The notes under the pieces: model-generated
The model's database searches: none
The model's input: the letters and a program-made list of their open reading frames with translations, nothing else
Told to the model about the DNA's origin: nothing
Position numbers and translations under genes: made by a program
Origin: DAIOEK01 sp964600595
Lineage (GTDB): Bacteria > Chloroflexota > Anaerolineae > Anaerolineales > Anaerolineaceae
Length of the DNA: 7,625 bases
Direction: 5' to 3'
NCBI GenBank assembly: GCA_964600595.1
Contig: CAZRKL010000124.1
Span: 1-7,625, forward strand
Part shown: one piece after another, positions 5,192-7,625 of the stretch
Numbering within the stretch: position 1 is the stretch's first letter
Layout: each line of letters begins with the position of its first letter

Positions 5192-6889
5192 ATGAAGAAG
5201 ATTACTGCCAGTATTATTCTTTTCCTGTTCCTTTTCTTGAATGTTTTCCAGCCTGTATCAGCCCAAACCTATCTCTTTCAGGTCGATCAGGCAATTGTGG
5301 ATGCGTATTATCAGGAGGATGGATCATTATCCATCTTGTATCAGTATGTTTTCACAAATGATACTTCAGCATCTCCAATCGATTATGTTGATATTGGTCT
5401 GCCAAATGGAACCTTCAATATCAGCTCAGTTAGTGCGTCAATAGATGGGAAAGCCATTACAGACATTTCCAGGGCAGATCCACAGTACCTCACCGATGGC
5501 TCAGATGGAGTAACCCTCGGGTTGGGTGGAAATGCCATTCAACCAGGACGTACCGGAACAGTGATGATGCGTGTGGATGGCATTACTAATGTCTATTTCC
5601 ACTACAACAAAGGGGATACGAAAGGATATGCAAGCGTAAGATTTTCACCGAATTATTTTGGTTCCGCTTATGTCCAGGGAACATCCTATGTTAGGGTATC
5701 TTTGCATCTGCCCCCCAACATCCTACCGGAAGAACCTCAGTATGAAATTGCCGGAAGTGGATGGCCTGGTGTTGGAGAGCCGGAAACATATTTGGATGAA
5801 GAGGGACGGGTAACCTATACATGGGAATCTGGTAATGCCAATTTATCCACCCGCTATGAGTTTGCCGCGGCGTTTCCATCCAACTATGTACCAGAAAGCT
5901 CGATCTCAACTGGGGTTTCATTTGACCCGACCTGGTTAATTTGCTCTTGTGTTGCTCTCTTATTTGTTGGATTAACGGTATTTGCCATTTATGCGGGATA
6001 TAAAGCTAATAAAAAACGCAAAATGCAATACTTGCCCCCCAAGATTGCTATTGAAGGACATGGAATAAAGAGAGGGCTCACCGCAGTCGAAGCTGCCATT
6101 CTCATGGAGCAGCCGATGGATAAGATTTTAACCATGGTTCTTTTTGGTGTAATAAAGAAAGAAGCTGCTATCGTTAAAACAAAGGAACCACTCGAATTGG
6201 AAATAAATCGAGCAAACCTGGAAACACTCCAGCCTTACGAAGCAGAATTTATTGCCGCTTTTGATCAACCTGCTGGAAAAGCCCGTCAAAAGGAAATGCA
6301 GGCTGTTATGGTTTCCATTGTGAAGGAAGTTGCTGAAAAAATGAAAGGGTTCAGCCGCAAGGAGACCATCGCTTACTATGAGGATATTAATAAGCGTGCA
6401 TGGGCACAGGTTCAGGCTGCCGATACGCCAGAGATAAAGAGCCAGAAGTACGATGAATATATGGAATGGACCATGCTCGATAAAGATTACACAGACAAAA
6501 CAAGAGATGTATTTGGCCCAACTCCTGTTATTCTACCGCGCTGGTGGGGTGGTTTTGACCCGGTCTACAGATCTTCACCGGCTTCAACGGTTCCTGCTGG
6601 AAATGTGATGACAGGTGGTGGCTTACCCTCCAGGACAACCATCACCATGCCTAACCTGCCTGGATCAGATTTTGCCGCCTCAATTGCCAATAATGTTCAG
6701 TCTTTTGCCGGCAACCTGGTTGGGGATCTCACCACGTTCACATCAGGTATTACCAATAAGACCAATCCGCCGCCGCCGCCATCCACCTATCGCAGCTCAG
6801 GTGGTAGCCATCGAAGTGGAGGTGGTGGATGTGCCTGCGCCTGCGCATGCGCCGGTTGTGCCTGTGCCTGCGCTGGTGGCGGAAGATAA
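5192..6889 (+). CDS. Signal-peptide/single-TM membrane protein with cytoplasmic Cys-Ala repeat tail; candidate substrate of the adjacent radical SAM enzyme
   Basis: A 565-residue protein of unknown function. In order: signal peptide 1-24 (KK, a long Leu/Phe core, VSA before Q25); a beta-rich exported domain about 26-240 (many Tyr/Thr, no Cys); a transmembrane helix about 247-269 followed by KANKKRK, which puts the rest in the cytoplasm; a cytoplasmic helical part (about 280-450) with GLTAVEAAILMEQPMDKILTMVLFGVIKK, reminiscent of the winged-helix-like half of DUF2207 / low-complexity-tail membrane proteins; a Gly/Ser/Thr/Pro linker with five prolines (526-530) and GGSHRSGGGG; and a tail with seven cysteines, CACACACAGCACACA (547-561), then GGGR. 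The only other cysteines are two in the TM helix. GGAGG (5177-5181) supports the ATG. The architecture fits an anchored protein whose tail is modified or binds metal in the cytosol. The radical SAM gene begins 14 bp downstream. DUF2207 kinship is a weak, memory-based impression. Confidence 0.9.
   Translation: MKKITASIILFLFLFLNVFQPVSAQTYLFQVDQAIVDAYYQEDGSLSILYQYVFTNDTSASPIDYVDIGLPNGTFNISSVSASIDGKAITDISRADPQYLTDGSDGVTLGLGGNAIQPGRTGTVMMRVDGITNVYFHYNKGDTKGYASVRFSPNYFGSAYVQGTSYVRVSLHLPPNILPEEPQYEIAGSGWPGVGEPETYLDEEGRVTYTWESGNANLSTRYEFAAAFPSNYVPESSISTGVSFDPTWLICSCVALLFVGLTVFAIYAGYKANKKRKMQYLPPKIAIEGHGIKRGLTAVEAAILMEQPMDKILTMVLFGVIKKEAAIVKTKEPLELEINRANLETLQPYEAEFIAAFDQPAGKARQKEMQAVMVSIVKEVAEKMKGFSRKETIAYYEDINKRAWAQVQAADTPEIKSQKYDEYMEWTMLDKDYTDKTRDVFGPTPVILPRWWGGFDPVYRSSPASTVPAGNVMTGGGLPSRTTITMPNLPGSDFAASIANNVQSFAGNLVGDLTTFTSGITNKTNPPPPPSTYRSSGGSHRSGGGGCACACACAGCACACAGGGR
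6830..6874 (+). repeat. Cys-Ala dipeptide repeat encoded at the 3' end of the membrane protein gene
   Basis: Seven TGY-GCN dicodons in two blocks, four then three, separated by one glycine codon (GGT, 6854-6856). The third bases vary (TGT/TGC for Cys; GCC/GCA/GCT for Ala), so the DNA repeat is imperfect while the peptide repeat is exact. This looks like selection on the peptide and not recent slippage of a microsatellite. Confidence 0.85.
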
Positions 6890-6895
6890 TCTTCT

Positions 6896-6900
6896 GGTGA
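6896..6900 (+). promoter_or_regulatory. Ribosome binding site deciding the GTG start of the radical SAM gene
   Basis: GGTGA lies three bases before GTG 6904 and matches the downstream part of the anti-Shine-Dalgarno complement (AGGAGGTGA), which corresponds to a normal core spacing of about six. It starts seven bases after the stop of the upstream gene, so translation of the two genes may be coupled. Confidence 0.55.
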
Positions 6901-6903
6901 GTC

Positions 6904-7625
6904 GTGGCTAACACCAACTTCAATCTTTTTGCAGGAAAATTAATAAACCCGGTAGAAACGCCCAAACCGGGTTTGTATCATTACAACTATGCGAAACAGG
7001 GTGAAAAATCCAGGATTCATTTGCGAATCGAAGAAGATGGTTCTGGCGTCGTCATGATAAACGCAGACCGAGTATTGCACGTCAACCCGACAGCGATGAC
7101 CATTACAAAACTTCATCTCGAAAAGTTCGATGAGAAAGTTATTAGCAGCTATTTATCTAAAATATATCAAACTGACAAAGCGAAAATCAAGCAGGATGTG
7201 GATGAAGTCATCAGTAAGATTAATGAATTAATCAAACCAGATGGTGCCTGCCCCATCCATGATCTGCTTCTTGAAACGAATATACCATTTTCAGCTAAAT
7301 TATCCGCGCCCTACCGCATGGATCTTGCGGTGACTTACCGCTGCAATAATGATTGCCTCCATTGTTATAATGCGCGGGAAAGATCTTATCCTGAGCTCGA
7401 TACAAAATCATGGATGACCATACTAGATAAAATCTGGGATCTTGGGATTCCGCATATAGTCTTCACTGGGGGCGAGCCTACCTTGCGCAATGATTTGCCA
7501 GAGCTCATTGCCTACGCTGAAATGAAAGGTTTGATTACCGGTCTAAATACAAATGGAAGACGCTTATCAAATCCAGAATTTACCCAGTCATTAATCAAAG
7601 CTGGTCTGGACCATGTTCAAATAAC
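6904..7625 (+). CDS. Radical SAM enzyme with N-terminal PqqD-like (RRE) domain, 3' partial
   Basis: The frame is open from GTG 6904 to the right edge (240 residues visible). An in-frame TGA at 6898-6900 rules out a start further upstream, and GGTGA supports the GTG. Residues about 35-112 look like a PqqD-type RiPP recognition element: a short beta segment GSGVVMINADRVLHVNPTAMTI, then helices ending in DVDEVISKINELI. The radical SAM core follows: MDLAVTYRCNNDCLHC with C147, C151 and C154 (CxxxCxxC) for the [4Fe-4S] cluster, FTGGEPT (187-193) for SAM binding, and LNTNGRRL (214-221). The order RRE-then-radical SAM is that of peptide-modifying enzymes, which act in the cytosol on a bound peptide segment. 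Any SPASM or auxiliary cluster domain would lie beyond the window. It directly follows the Cys-Ala tail protein in the same transcript, so that tail is the obvious candidate substrate. The chemistry (thioether, epimerisation or other) is unknown. Confidence 0.88.
   Translation, partial: MANTNFNLFAGKLINPVETPKPGLYHYNYAKQGEKSRIHLRIEEDGSGVVMINADRVLHVNPTAMTITKLHLEKFDEKVISSYLSKIYQTDKAKIKQDVDEVISKINELIKPDGACPIHDLLLETNIPFSAKLSAPYRMDLAVTYRCNNDCLHCYNARERSYPELDTKSWMTILDKIWDLGIPHIVFTGGEPTLRNDLPELIAYAEMKGLITGLNTNGRRLSNPEFTQSLIKAGLDHVQI
6945..6974 (+). promoter_or_regulatory. GC-rich hairpin in the start of the radical SAM gene, possible attenuator
   Basis: A perfect 9-bp inverted repeat AAACCCGGT (6945-6953) / ACCGGGTTT (6966-6974) with a 12-base loop, 55 bases past the stop of the membrane protein gene and inside the first 25 codons of the radical SAM gene. 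The right arm ends in TTT but no longer T-tract follows. It could partly stop transcription or protect the upstream message end, giving more substrate than enzyme. This is inferred from structure only. Confidence 0.3.

Noticed and set aside
6830..6874. Tandem DNA repeat as a CRISPR-like or slippage microsatellite
   Set aside because: Units are two codons long, without spacers, and third bases vary while the peptide is exact, so it is a coding feature.
6615..6911. Pro/Ala/Val-rich + strand reading frame overlapping the tail region
   Set aside because: A frame shadow of the Gly/Ser/Cys-Ala coding segment; low complexity, no ribosome binding site, and it overlaps two better-supported genes.
6750..6965. 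His/Arg-rich minus-strand frame over the tail repeat
   Set aside because: Its composition is simply the complement of the TGY-GCN and Gly codon repeats; no promoter or domain.

Overview
The window looks like a stretch of chromosome from an anaerobic, fermentative, moderately AT-rich bacterium, most likely a Chloroflexota / Anaerolineae-type organism. That assignment is inferred from the mix of protein types: a B12-binding radical SAM tail, a YdhR-like ROK sugar kinase, an FBP-site L-lactate dehydrogenase, NAD-dependent DNA ligase, and a membrane protein with a Cys-Ala tail. No rRNA, tRNA, IS element, phage gene or CRISPR array was seen.

Layout. (1) 1-403, + strand: the 3' end of a B12-binding radical SAM protein, closed by a 16-bp terminator hairpin (410-446). 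(2) 493-1395, +: a ROK-family fructokinase-like enzyme. (3) 1473-1697, +: a 74-residue stand-alone helical module of unknown function with its own likely promoter. (4) 1710-4705, -: a housekeeping pair, ligA followed closely by ldh, running from a good promoter at 4754-4781. The + and - genes converge with a 12-bp gap at 1698-1709. (5) 4796-7625, +: a three-gene cluster divergent from ligA. It contains a small two-helix membrane protein with a zinc ribbon, a 565-residue signal-peptide/one-TM protein ending in CACACACAGCACACA-GGGR, and a radical SAM enzyme with an N-terminal PqqD-like (RiPP recognition element) domain. The radical SAM gene starts at a GTG codon at 6904 and runs off the right edge.

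How they work together. The first four regions are ordinary metabolism and DNA maintenance: sugar phosphorylation, pyruvate reduction to lactate, and nick sealing. The last region is the interesting one. A membrane protein whose predicted cytoplasmic C-terminus is a seven-cysteine CA repeat sits 14 bp upstream of a radical SAM enzyme carrying a peptide-binding domain. Most simply read, the enzyme modifies the Cys-Ala tail of a full-size membrane protein, a RiPP-like maturation in which the substrate is an anchored protein and not a short free peptide. The modification, and even the substrate-enzyme relationship, is inferred from domain logic and gene order and is not proven by the sequence.
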